Assembly (NCBI GenBank): GCA_035500455.1
Contig: DATJXG010000481.1
Location: 1-14,375 of the forward strand
DNA: 14,375 bases
From: DATJXG01 sp035500455
GTDB taxonomy: Bacteria; Acidobacteriota; Terriglobia; Terriglobales; Acidobacteriaceae
Direction: 5' to 3'
The translations under genes and the position numbers were made by a program. The notes under the pieces are model-generated. The model saw only the letters and a program-made list of their open reading frames with translations. It did no database searches and had not been told where the DNA came from. Positions 6,114 through 13,368 of this stretch are shown here, piece by piece (the stretch's first letter is position 1; each line of letters starts with the position of its first letter).

Positions 6114-8021
6114 ATGCCGCTTTACCGCGGCCTGAACCGGCGAGCAGCCGGGGCAACAATGCGTCGTCGAACCAAAATCGTTATCGGAATCACCTGCATG
6201 GCCACGGCCCTGGCGGCAGGGGCGTCCTACATCTACATCTCCCAGTTGCTCCGCCAGCGCATTATCATGGCGCAGGATACGGCGGCGCAACTTACCTCGG
6301 AGATGGCTTACCTGGCCACCAATGCGGCGCCCGACCTGAGCAGCACGCCTGTGGATACCAACAATCCGGCGGCGGTGCGGCGGGGCATCTCCTACTACCT
6401 GGGCACGGACCGCGATTTGAACGTCATGCTCGAATCAGTCGTTGGCAGTTGGACGACGATCTACGATGCCGCGGTGGTCGATGCCAGCGGCAAGGCGATT
6501 CTGCACTCCAATCCGGAACTGATCGGCAAGCACGTCCCCGACCGCCCGGATTTTGACACCGTGGTGAACGCCAAATTCCGCGAGCAGCTTCGCCTGGTAT
6601 ATAGCCCTCCCGCCGTGTACGACGTACGCCTGCCGCTGCAACTTAACGGAGAACCTTTCGGCACGGTTCGCGTGGGAGTTTCCACCGTCTTCCTGAAGAA
6701 CGAAATCACGCCGCACCTGCGTCACGCGGTGGTATTTTCGGCAGCCGCCATCTTCGTATCGCTGATTCTGGCCGCCGCCCTTTCCAACCTGGCGTTAGGG
6801 CCGCTGGAGAGCATCGCCCGCAGCCTGGATAACGTCACCGCCGGCGACGCCGCTCCCATCAGCGAAGGCCCGACCGGTGACGAATACGGGCTGGTGACGC
6901 TTAAGATCGCCCACCTGGGCCGGCAGATGCGCGACGCCAAGGAAATTTTTTCTGCCCTGAAAGACAACGTGGACCAGATCATGGCCAACCTGCAGGACGG
7001 CCTGATGCTGTTCACCCGAGATTCCCGGGTGGTGCTGGTGAGCGCTTCGGTCGAAGGATTTCTGGGCCGGCCGCGGCGGGAGTTGCTGGGGCGCACCGCC
7101 AAGGAAATCTTCTCCGCCAACACGCCCTTGGCCGACGTTCTCCTCAACGCATTTCAGTTGCGCCGCAACGTAGCGCAGCGGGAAGTCGAGCATGGCAACG
7201 GCAAGCGCGTCCAGGTGACGCTGGATTTCATCCAGGAAGGCGGCACCCAGATTGGCGCCCTGCTGACCATTCGCGATCCGGAGTCGGTGCGCCGTATTGA
7301 AGATGAGATTGAGATGTCGCGGCGGCTTTCGGCCAGCGGCCGCCTTACTCGCGGCGTCGCCCACGAAGTAAAGAATCCGATCAACGCCATTGTGCTGCAC
7401 CTGCAACTGTTGCAGAACAAGCTGCAGCAGGTGGATCCGGACACCCGCCGCCACATGGATATTATCGGCAGCGAAATCCACCGCCTCGACCGGGTGGTGC
7501 AGATTCTGGTGGACTTCACTCGCCCGCGCGACTTGCATTTAGATGACATCGACCTGCGCCGCGTGCTGGAGGACGTTGCCCTGCTGGCGGCGCCCGACGC
7601 TGGGCAGCATGGCGTGACCATCCAAAGCACCCTGCCGGATGAGCCGCTGCCAGTGAAAGTGGATTCCGATTTTATGAAGCAGGCCATTCTGAATGTCGTG
7701 CTCAACGGCGTGCAAGCGATGCCCCAGGGCGGGACGCTCTCTATTTCGGCGAGGCGCGATGAGGATGGCGTAGTCACCGAGGTGTGTGACGAAGGTGGCG
7801 GCATCCCTGCCGATCTGCAGGAGAAGGTCTTCGAGCTGTATTTCACCACCAAGAAAGAAGGAACCGGCATCGGCCTGGCGCAAACCTACCAGATCATGCA
7901 GTGGCATTACGGCTCAGTGGACTTTGAATCGGCGGAGGGACGAGGCACAACCTTCCGCCTGCGGCTTCCCTTGGTGGAAGCGCGTTCCGAAACTCTGAAG
8001 GAAGCAGCCGCAAGAAGTTAA
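6114..8021 (+). CDS. Membrane sensor histidine kinase with Cache-like, HAMP and PAS domains
   Basis: About 635 residues. A first membrane helix (about 21-46) precedes a periplasmic domain of about 155 residues. That domain contains VVDASGKAILHSNPELIGKH, resembling the DxxGxxLxHxNPxxIGK pattern of Cache sensors. A second helix (about 204-225) leads into a HAMP domain (about 227-278, PLESI and GDEYG), a PAS-like domain (about 283-390) and a complete kinase core: H-box with H417 in AHEVKNP, N-box N531, G1 DEGGGIP at 559-565, and G2 GTGIGLA at 583-589. It should autophosphorylate and pass phosphate to the regulator encoded just upstream. The start is uncertain: GTG 6108, ATG 6114 and ATG 6159 all lack a strong ribosome site. 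Residue numbers here count from 6114. All three starts retain the first helix. Confidence 0.94.
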   Translation: MPLYRGLNRRAAGATMRRRTKIVIGITCMATALAAGASYIYISQLLRQRIIMAQDTAAQLTSEMAYLATNAAPDLSSTPVDTNNPAAVRRGISYYLGTDRDLNVMLESVVGSWTTIYDAAVVDASGKAILHSNPELIGKHVPDRPDFDTVVNAKFREQLRLVYSPPAVYDVRLPLQLNGEPFGTVRVGVSTVFLKNEITPHLRHAVVFSAAAIFVSLILAAALSNLALGPLESIARSLDNVTAGDAAPISEGPTGDEYGLVTLKIAHLGRQMRDAKEIFSALKDNVDQIMANLQDGLMLFTRDSRVVLVSASVEGFLGRPRRELLGRTAKEIFSANTPLADVLLNAFQLRRNVAQREVEHGNGKRVQVTLDFIQEGGTQIGALLTIRDPESVRRIEDEIEMSRRLSASGRLTRGVAHEVKNPINAIVLHLQLLQNKLQQVDPDTRRHMDIIGSEIHRLDRVVQILVDFTRPRDLHLDDIDLRRVLEDVALLAAPDAGQHGVTIQSTLPDEPLPVKVDSDFMKQAILNVVLNGVQAMPQGGTLSISARRDEDGVVTEVCDEGGGIPADLQEKVFELYFTTKKEGTGIGLAQTYQIMQWHYGSVDFESAEGRGTTFRLRLPLVEARSETLKEAAARS

Positions 8022-8088
8022 CTCTGCGAACTCGGAGGATGTTCTCGGCGTTTTAGGGTTTGATTTAGCGGCAGCAAGAACCTTAAGA

Positions 8089-8128
8089 CGCGGAGATCGC
8101 AGAGGAACTCCGCCGAGATCGCCGAGAA
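8089..8128 (+). repeat. 9-bp-periodic degenerate repeat
   Basis: Units cgcggagat, cgcagagga, then after four bases cgccgagat and cgccgagaa, lie in the spacer between the kinase gene and the next gene. They are of the same purine-rich 9-bp type as 335-361 and 2336-2378. Confidence 0.55.
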
Positions 8129-8208
8129 GGCACCTCGGCAACCACCCTCGCTGGCACTTCTTCTCACACTTCCCGCCAGGGATTACAATCCTCAGAGGAT
8201 CGCTTGGG

Positions 8209-8931
8209 TTGCCTGACATGTCTCTGGCCATCATCGCCGCGCTCTACGCTGTGCTTTCTGCGCCTTCGGGGATGTTTGCGCCAGGGCGGAACGCTGCCAG
8301 CGTGTTGCAGACAGCTTCCGTGGAATTGCCCCATCACGAGCCAAGCCAGAGCCGGACGCCGTCAGAAACCACCACGCCGTCCACGGCGGAAACGCAGCAA
8401 ACGCAGAAGTCGAACCAAGAAGCCATTCCTCAGGCTACGCCCTCCGCATCGCAGCCGACGTCAGAGAACAGTTCCACGGCCCAGCAACCGCCAGCTTCAT
8501 CCACGCCTCAAGCCCAACCTCCGGCGCACAAAAAGCCGGCTGCGAAGCGCACGCAATCGAAATCCGCGCCGAAAAGGAAGGTAACCTCTGCCAAAAAGCC
8601 CGCGCCTAAGAACGGCTCCCCTGATGACGCTCCGCCGAAGGTTGTGATTCACAATGGCGGAGCCACCGATCCGGAAATTGAATTCTCCCCTTCCCTCAGC
8701 AAGCAACAAACCGACGCCAAGCTCGAGAATACCAACAAGCTGCTGGACGCAACCGAAGAGAATCTAAAGAAGATTTCAACTAAGCAGCTGAATTCCACCC
8801 AGCAGGATATGGTGAAGCAGATTAAAACTTACATGCAGCAGGCGAAGAGCGCCGCCGCGGATGGAGACGTTCAGCAGGCGTCGAATCTGGCAACCAAAGC
8901 GCGCATGCTGTCGGATGAGTTGGCGAAGTAG
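8209..8931 (+). CDS. Secreted Pro/Ala/Lys-rich protein with C-terminal coiled-coil, function unknown
   Basis: A 240-residue protein of three parts. Residues 1-25 form a hydrophobic N-terminus (SLAIIAALYAVLSA) suited to a signal peptide or membrane anchor. Residues 40-140 are low complexity, first rich in Ser, Thr, Gln and Pro, then a strongly basic KKPAAKR/KRK stretch (108-134). Residues 160-240 are predicted helical with heptad-like spacing (KLENTNKLLDATEENLKKI, then a second helix ending in ATKARMLSDELAK). No catalytic motif is visible. The layout suggests an envelope linker protein with a disordered spanning segment. A TTG at 8209 has AGAGGA (8194-8199) 9 nt upstream; an ATG at 8218 is the alternative. 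It converges on the exported TPR gene 62 bp away. Confidence 0.75.
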   Translation: MPDMSLAIIAALYAVLSAPSGMFAPGRNAASVLQTASVELPHHEPSQSRTPSETTTPSTAETQQTQKSNQEAIPQATPSASQPTSENSSTAQQPPASSTPQAQPPAHKKPAAKRTQSKSAPKRKVTSAKKPAPKNGSPDDAPPKVVIHNGGATDPEIEFSPSLSKQQTDAKLENTNKLLDATEENLKKISTKQLNSTQQDMVKQIKTYMQQAKSAAADGDVQQASNLATKARMLSDELAK

Positions 8932-8960
8932 TCGTTAGTCGCCAGTCTTCAGTCTTCAGC
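8930..8960. repeat. Short cagtctt/agtcgtt-type repeat
   Basis: Just after the stop codon of the coiled-coil protein the sequence repeats gtcgttagtcgcc and then cagtcttcagtcttcag. A related simple repeat (gttgtcagttgtcag, ctcagttctcag) occurs at 10394-10425. The exported TPR gene lies between the two. Confidence 0.5.
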
Positions 8961-8993
8961 AAACCCGCGCGGCCTGGCTCCCATTTCGTGCCG

Positions 8994-10124
8994 TTATCTT
9001 CCCTGGGCGCGCGCGGCGTTTACCTTGAGCAGCAGATCGCGAGCAGGTTGCTGTACCGGGCCGGAGTATTTCACCGCCTCGGTCAGTACTTCGCGGGCGT
9101 CACTTACTTTGTTGACTTTGGCATAGGCATAGCCCAGGCGGTAAAGGGCCGCGGCGTAAGCCTGGTCATCCTGCCCCTTAAGCAGCGCGGTTGCGGTTTT
9201 CAGTTCCGCGATCGCCGCCTGCGTTTTGTCTTCCTTCATATCGGCATATCCAATGGTGGAATGAGCCACGCCAGCCGAAACCTTGCGGGTACGGTCGGCG
9301 TCGGGGGCGTCGGCCTTGGCGGCAGCGATTGCCTTCTCGGCGTAACCGATTGCCTTGGCGACGCTGCCGGGCTTGGGGTCATCGACGTAGGCGTTGGCCA
9401 GCAGAAGCAGAGTTGGCAGGTTGTCGGGGTTCGTGGCCAGCACCTTTTCTCCGTAGGAGACCAGCCGGTTCATGTCATGCAGTTCGGAAAACGACATCAT
9501 GGCGTAGGAGGTCACGGCTTCGGAGAAACGGGAATCGGGAAAGGCCGGAGTGAACAGTTCGATGTAGGCCACGCGCGTTTTGGCATCGGCGGCTGAAACG
9601 ATGGCATTGTAAGCCGCGGCTTCCAGAAATTCGTAGGAACTCTGGGCTGAGGTTTTGGCGTCGGTGTTCTCCGCGGCAAAATCGGCGTCACTGGTGCCAG
9701 CCGGCTTGGGCTGCTTGCCGATGGCGTTGTAGGCCTCGCCGCCCTGGGCGGCGTACTTCATCACGGTGCCGTTGTCCTTCAACTGCTGGGCCAGGCCCAC
9801 TTGTAATACCAGGATGTCCATGTCGTGGGGGCTGGCGGCCAGCGCCTTGGCGCCGTAGTCGAGCGCCTTCTGCAGATCGCCCTTGTCCTGGTAGGCCTGG
9901 GCCAGTTGCCAATTGCCGTAAGCTACCGCGGCGGGATTGGCGGAGAACTTCTGCACAAAGCTCTCGTACATGGCGGCCCGCTTGTCGCCATCGTTTTCCT
10001 TGGATATTTCCTGCAGGGCCTGATCTTCGGGCGTGCCGGCGGGAATCGTGATCTTATCCAGCTGCGCGAATAGTGAGGACGCCCCGAGCAGCAGCAGCAC
10101 GGCGGAAAGCCAATGACGCTTCAT
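8994..10124 (-). CDS. Exported tetratricopeptide-repeat protein
   Basis: A 376-residue protein with a clear signal peptide (KRH, a leucine-rich core, cleavage after SLFA before QLDK, residue 20). The mature part is almost entirely helical. TPR motifs are recognisable at about 69-101 (YGNWQLAQAYQDKGDLQKAL), 237-272 (LANAYVDD with AIGYAEKAI) and 323-356 (LYRLGYAYAKVNKVSDA); degenerate repeats probably fill 160-230 and 284-316. TPR arrays bind protein partners, so this is likely a periplasmic scaffold or assembly factor; the partner is not evident. The ATG at 10124 has GAGG (10131-10134) 6 nt upstream. It is transcribed alone, converging on the secreted coiled-coil gene. Its ordinary GC-rich codon use argues against recent transfer. 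Confidence 0.88.
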   Translation of the reverse strand: MKRHWLSAVLLLLGASSLFAQLDKITIPAGTPEDQALQEISKENDGDKRAAMYESFVQKFSANPAAVAYGNWQLAQAYQDKGDLQKALDYGAKALAASPHDMDILVLQVGLAQQLKDNGTVMKYAAQGGEAYNAIGKQPKPAGTSDADFAAENTDAKTSAQSSYEFLEAAAYNAIVSAADAKTRVAYIELFTPAFPDSRFSEAVTSYAMMSFSELHDMNRLVSYGEKVLATNPDNLPTLLLLANAYVDDPKPGSVAKAIGYAEKAIAAAKADAPDADRTRKVSAGVAHSTIGYADMKEDKTQAAIAELKTATALLKGQDDQAYAAALYRLGYAYAKVNKVSDAREVLTEAVKYSGPVQQPARDLLLKVNAARAQGR

Positions 10125-10211
10125 ACATCACCTCGGATCGTGGGGATGAAACGAGCCAGCAACCAGCAGCGCGAATGCTAGCGCCGAATGCCGCCCGGTT
10201 GCAAGCACGGA

Positions 10212-10260
10212 AAAATATTGGTAGTGGGCAGTTTTGAAAACTGCCCACTACCAAAATTTT
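10212..10260. repeat. 49-nt near-perfect palindrome
   Basis: An 18-bp perfect inverted repeat (TTGGTAGTGGGCAGTTTT and its complement, 10218-10254) is centred on one base at 10236. After one mismatched pair, five further A-T pairs extend it to 10212-10260. The A-run on one side and T-run on the other would let it act as a terminator in either direction. It could equally be a dispersed palindromic element. It lies 88 bp upstream of the TPR start codon. Confidence 0.8.
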
Positions 10261-10393
10261 GGCGGGGGCACTCCGGCCACCGCCCACAGCCACGCTGGAT
10301 TTCCGGGGAACGGGCCATCTCTCGCGGCACAAGCGACGGTGGCTACTTGGCTGCGAGCGCCACGAAAAACACTTTGGGTGAAAGCCAGTTCCC

Positions 10394-10425
10394 GGTTGTC
10401 AGTTGTCAGATCTCAGTTCTCAGTA
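10394..10425. repeat. Short gttgtcag/ctcagttctcag repeat
   Basis: The sequence gttgtcagttgtcagatctcagttctcag consists of short near-tandem units. It resembles 8930-8960 and has no coding features. Confidence 0.5.
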
Positions 10426-10595
10426 TCAGTCCGAATGGCTCCTCTGTGCCGCGCATGGCACGGGCGGGCCATTCCGTCGAACGGCCTGATTCACTAGTCT
10501 GCGCTTGAGCAGTTCTGGGGGAGGGCTGTTCGACGAGCGTCCCACGACTCTAACCGGAGTCTGGGGCGTTTTCGTTTGTAGGCCAGTTTGGGCGG

Positions 10596-10727
10596 ATGAA
10601 CCGCTCCTCCCCGACCTTCAGGGTACTACCTTCGTTCATTGACCCATCGGGCCTCGCCGCCGATACTGCATTCAGCCGCCACTTTTCGAGTGTTGCAGAA
10701 GCAAGTTGGGAGAAACGGGCTCTTTAG
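10596..10727 (+). CDS. Doubtful 43-residue ORF in the spacer
   Basis: An ATG at 10596 opens a 43-codon frame ending at TAG 10725-10727. The product begins MNRSSPTFRVLPSFID and ends VAEASWEKRAL. A weak purine stretch (gggcgg) lies just before the start, too close for a good ribosome site. There is no signal peptide, membrane helix or known motif. It lies in a spacer rich in inverted repeats, so it may be only an open stretch inside a dispersed element. Confidence 0.15.
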   Translation: MNRSSPTFRVLPSFIDPSGLAADTAFSRHFSSVAEASWEKRAL

Positions 10728-10924
10728 ACTCTGGCCATAGAGACATCGACTTCGGTTGTGGGAGGATGTGCCGGGATCCCACGAAGGGACGCGGCACAAA
10801 GTGCGCGGCATAAGGATCGAGCCAGGCTTGGTAAGAGTTCGGTTGCCTGAGTGCGGACTTGGTTGCCGGTTCCAGCCCCTCCCCCAGACCGGGTCATCAA
10901 GTGCCGCTCGGGCAGCCGTCCAGA

Positions 10925-10957
10925 GCGCGGGCGAGGCGCCATGGCACTCGCCCGCGC
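10925..10957. repeat. 11-bp-stem inverted repeat
   Basis: GCGCGGGCGAG (10925-10935) and CTCGCCCGCGC (10947-10957) form a perfect 11-bp stem with an 11-nt loop that contains gccatggc. T-rich sequence follows only after about 10 bases (10968 onward), so it is a weak terminator at best. It lies 72 bp beyond the glycerate kinase stop. Confidence 0.6.
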
Positions 10958-11028
10958 CGGGCCGCGCTTTTGGGGCTTTTCTTTGAATCTTCGTGACTTC
11001 TTGCCACTCCGTCCGCCACAGATTCCCT

Positions 11029-12381
11029 TCAGACCTCGCGGACAGGAGTGTCCGTGCCATGAGCTAGCAGAATCCGCAGATCCCGGAGATTGTTTCCTGT
11101 TGGCCCGGTGATGATCGTGTCGCCCAACGCGTTGAAAAAAGTGTGGGCGTCGAAGCCGCGCAGGGATGCCTCAAGGTCAATCCCGCCGGCCTCAGCGCGG
11201 CTTTTGGTTGTGCCATCGGCCACGGCGCCGGCGGCCGGACTGTTGCCGTCGATGCCGTCGGTGCCGGCACTCAGCACGGCGATGTTTTCTCCTGCAATTC
11301 TCTCCGCACAGGCCAGGGCAAATTGCTGATTGCGGCCGCCCACCCCGCCGTTTGAAACCTTCACCGTCACTTCACCGCCGGAGATGAGGCATACCCGGCT
11401 GGACGCGACACGCATCTGGCGCAGGCGGCCCAGCAGATATTCGGCCGCCTTGGCATAGTCCCAATCGTCGGTGCTGTTATCGATCTCCACGTGAAACCCT
11501 TCTTTCTCTGCTGTTGCGGCAGCGGCATCGACGGCGGTGCGATTGGAAAGCAACGTCCACCAGCGCGAAGCGACGAAGGCATGGTGGTCGGATTTGGGAG
11601 TTTCCTCCAGCGTGCGCTGGGCGAACATCGCTCGTACGGAGGCGGGAAACTGCTCCAGGAGGCCGTACTTGGTGGCAATGGCGTAGCAATCTTCCACAGT
11701 GGTTGAATCCGGCATGGTGGGACCGGACGCGAGCGCATCCGGGGTGAGGTCCGGGACATCGGAAACCAGCAGCGAGACCTGCCTGGCGGGATAAGCGGCA
11801 ACGGCGAGCCTTCCTCCCTTGATCGCGGAGAGATGTTTGCGGATGGCATTAATCTCGGCGATCGGCGCGCCGCAAAGCACCAGGGCGCGGTATGTGGCCA
11901 CAAGGTCCGTGAGGGAGATTTCGTCATCCTCCGGCCGCTCGGCCATGGAGGAGCCGCCACCGCTCAACAGGTAGATCACGAGGGATGAGGCATCTAATCC
12001 AGCCAACGATTTGAGCATAGCTGCAGCAGCGCGCACCGACTCGGCGTTGGGCGTGGGATGGCCGCCGAAAAAATAGCGGAAACCGCGCGCCTGCGACTCG
12101 GGCTGAGTGGAACAGGCAACGATGCCTTCAAAGCGGCTGCCGGCGCGCGATTCCAGAGCCTGCACCAGGGTGTGCGCCGCTTTACCGATGGAGACGACGA
12201 ACGCCCGGCTGTATGCGTTGAGATCGTAGAGATCATCGAAGACCCGCAGCACCCCGCGCTCGCAATCGATGTGGCGCTCAAAGGCGCGGTCAACGCTGGC
12301 TTCCCTCAGCGCAGCGTCGAAGATGCGGCGGGCCGCAGCGCGCATTTCTTCTGCGACGTTATCGCCGGCTGGAATCGGCAT
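11029..12381 (-). CDS. Glycerate 2-kinase family protein (GckA/TtuD type, DUF4147 plus MOFRL)
   Basis: A 450-residue cytoplasmic enzyme, the usual family length. Members phosphorylate D-glycerate to 2-phosphoglycerate with ATP, feeding glycerate from glyoxylate, serine or hydroxypyruvate routes into glycolysis. Visible motifs, in order: SIGKAAH (64-70), GGHPTPN (106-112), LSGGGSS (139-145), NAIRKHLSAIKGGRLA (178-193), SDVP with LASGPTMPDSTT (207-228), ISGGE (333-337), GGRNQQFAL (348-356), AGTDGIDG (372-379) and TGPTGNNLRDLR (425-436). K67 and R350 are in the positions usually considered catalytic. The frame continues about 12 residues past the normal family end into a tail encoded by an inverted repeat. 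No Shine-Dalgarno precedes the ATG at 12381, but TATAAT lies 6 nt upstream, suggesting a leaderless mRNA. Confidence 0.93.
   Translation of the reverse strand: MPIPAGDNVAEEMRAAARRIFDAALREASVDRAFERHIDCERGVLRVFDDLYDLNAYSRAFVVSIGKAAHTLVQALESRAGSRFEGIVACSTQPESQARGFRYFFGGHPTPNAESVRAAAAMLKSLAGLDASSLVIYLLSGGGSSMAERPEDDEISLTDLVATYRALVLCGAPIAEINAIRKHLSAIKGGRLAVAAYPARQVSLLVSDVPDLTPDALASGPTMPDSTTVEDCYAIATKYGLLEQFPASVRAMFAQRTLEETPKSDHHAFVASRWWTLLSNRTAVDAAAATAEKEGFHVEIDNSTDDWDYAKAAEYLLGRLRQMRVASSRVCLISGGEVTVKVSNGGVGGRNQQFALACAERIAGENIAVLSAGTDGIDGNSPAAGAVADGTTKSRAEAGGIDLEASLRGFDAHTFFNALGDTIITGPTGNNLRDLRILLAHGTDTPVREV
11039..11054. repeat. Inverted repeat inside the 3' end of the glycerate kinase gene
   Basis: CGGACA-ggag-TGTCCG forms a 6-bp stem with a 4-nt loop. 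It overlaps the last codons of the kinase gene (residues around GTDTPVRE). Confidence 0.5.
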
Positions 12382-12387
12382 GGCGCG

Positions 12388-12393
12388 ATTATA
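12388..12393 (-). promoter_or_regulatory. -10 box directly before the glycerate kinase start
   Basis: A perfect TATAAT on the minus strand ends 6 nt before the ATG at 12381. Transcription would begin at or next to the start codon, giving a leaderless message. No good -35 lies 16-18 bp upstream. Confidence 0.45.
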
Positions 12394-12405
12394 AACAGCA
12401 CGCTT

Positions 12406-12458
12406 GTGCAGGGACGGGCTTGCCCCGGGCTTGCCCGGTCCCCCGAGCGAAGCGAGCC
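12406..12458 (+). repeat. GC-rich dispersed repeat, copy A
   Basis: Begins gtgcagggacgggcttgcc and ends gagcgaagcgagcc. It closely matches copy B (13249-13290). A shorter inverted relative, copy D, lies at 12514-12539. Confidence 0.65.
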
Positions 12459-12513
12459 TCCTCTAAGAAACATGCGGGAGGTGTTGATTGCATGCCAAAG
12501 TTAGGAGTCTGCT

Positions 12514-12539
12514 GGCTTCGCTCGCCGGGCGGAGCAAGC
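12514..12539 (-). repeat. GC-rich dispersed repeat, copy D (inverted)
   Basis: On the minus strand it reads gcttgctccgcccggcgagc followed by gaagcc, matching the second half of copy B. With copy A it forms an inverted pair flanking about 55 bp. Confidence 0.55.
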
Positions 12540-12546
12540 ACTGCAG

Positions 12547-13221
12547 CTATACGGCTTTGCCTATCACCAGGACGCTCTCACGGACCCAAGCCTCGATGAC
12601 CTCCCGCAGTTCGCGCAAGCGGCCTTCAAAGAAGTGGTCGGCGCCCTCGATAAACGCCAGCTTGCAGGGCCCGGGAAGCGTGCCCGTTATCTTCTCCAAT
12701 GCTGCCCGCGGGCCGAACTGATCGCGCGAACCGCTGACAAACAACTTAGGCGTGGCACAGTTATGCAGGAACGAGAAGTCGTAGCTGCGGTCGTCAATGG
12801 GAGCGATCGGAAGGCCAAGGCCGATAGCGGCGATTACGCGGTCGTCGGAGCAGGCCGCCTGCAAACCCACGGCGGCACCGAAGGAAAATCCAGCAAAGAT
12901 CATTGGAAGGTGGAACTCACGATGCAGCCAGTCGAGCGCGGTGCGGACATCTTCAATCTCGCCACGGCCGTGGTCGTGCTCTCCCTGGCTCAATCCTGCT
13001 CCGCGAAAGTTGAAGCGCAACACGGGGAAACCGAAGCTGTGCAGAGCTTTCGTGGTGTGGAAAACGACTTTGTTGTGAAACGTTCCCCCATAAACCGGAT
13101 GCGGATGGCAGACCAGCGCGGCGTGGGTCGCGTCCGGCGCGCCTTGGTTGAGCAAGGCTTCAAGGCGCCCGGCAGGTCCTTCAAGGAACAGAGACCGGAT
13201 CGCGGCAGTTTCGTGCGTCAC
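12547..13221 (-). CDS. Alpha/beta hydrolase of the COG2945 type
   Basis: A 224-residue cytoplasmic hydrolase of a compact alpha/beta family; substrates of this group are mostly unassigned esters or thioesters. Family blocks: GPAGRLEALL (15-24), VCHPHPVYGGTFHNKVV (37-53), LRFNFRGAGLSQG (68-80), the nucleophile elbow GFSFG with S113 (111-115), the acid D167 in SGSRDQFG, and H196 in GADHFFEGRL (193-202). The triad is complete. I chose GTG 13221 because family similarity begins about 14 residues later; the frame is open to 13380 but upstream it only translates the GC-rich repeat. No Shine-Dalgarno is seen at a normal distance, and TACTAT (13228-13233) lies 6 nt before the start, so leaderless translation is possible. 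It is divergent from the M20 gene. Confidence 0.9.
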   Translation of the reverse strand: MTHETAAIRSLFLEGPAGRLEALLNQGAPDATHAALVCHPHPVYGGTFHNKVVFHTTKALHSFGFPVLRFNFRGAGLSQGEHDHGRGEIEDVRTALDWLHREFHLPMIFAGFSFGAAVGLQAACSDDRVIAAIGLGLPIAPIDDRSYDFSFLHNCATPKLFVSGSRDQFGPRAALEKITGTLPGPCKLAFIEGADHFFEGRLRELREVIEAWVRESVLVIGKAV

Positions 13222-13248
13222 AAATGCATAGTACAGCCTTCCCTGCCC

Positions 13249-13290
13249 GTGTAGGGACGGGGCTTGCCCGCCCAGCGAGCGAAGCGAGCC
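13249..13290 (+). repeat. GC-rich dispersed repeat, copy B
   Basis: Begins gtgtagggacggggcttgcc and ends cgagcgaagcgagcc, very similar to copy A. It lies 28 bp upstream of the hydrolase start codon and opens a false N-terminal extension of that frame. Confidence 0.7.
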
Positions 13291-13368
13291 AAAGCGGCAA
13301 AGCTCCCGCGGTTTAATCCCAGTCGAATCCCGACGTCCAAGACCTCGATATTGTGCGCTCCACTCGCG

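Larger units (their letters stand above)
10125..11028. other. Long intergenic region, no recognised gene
   Basis: About 900 bp between two minus-strand genes. It contains a 49-nt near-perfect palindrome (10212-10260), a simple cagttgtcag-type repeat (10394-10425) and a stretch with several nested inverted repeats. These include TGTGCCG with CGGCACA around 10770-10797 and an 11-bp stem at 10925-10957. One 43-codon ORF (10596-10727) is described separately. I looked for RNase P RNA, tmRNA, SRP RNA and 6S RNA hallmarks and saw none. The region looks like accumulated dispersed repeats, possibly with a structured RNA that I cannot identify. Confidence 0.5.

Noticed and set aside
6795..7538. Long open frame opposite the histidine kinase
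   Set aside because: It is a mirror frame of a high-GC gene; the plus-strand frame has the full kinase motif set and this one has none.
10125..11028. Housekeeping structured RNA (RNase P, tmRNA, SRP or 6S)
   Set aside because: None of the conserved core sequences of these RNAs is visible on either strand, although the region has hairpins.
10626..11060. 144-codon minus-strand open frame in the spacer
   Set aside because: It overlaps the kinase gene end, has no family motif, is rich in Arg, Ser and Cys, and runs through inverted repeats; no ribosome site supports it.
12634..13254. 206-codon plus-strand open frame over the hydrolase gene
   Set aside because: It lies opposite a gene with a complete catalytic triad and family blocks, and itself shows no domain.
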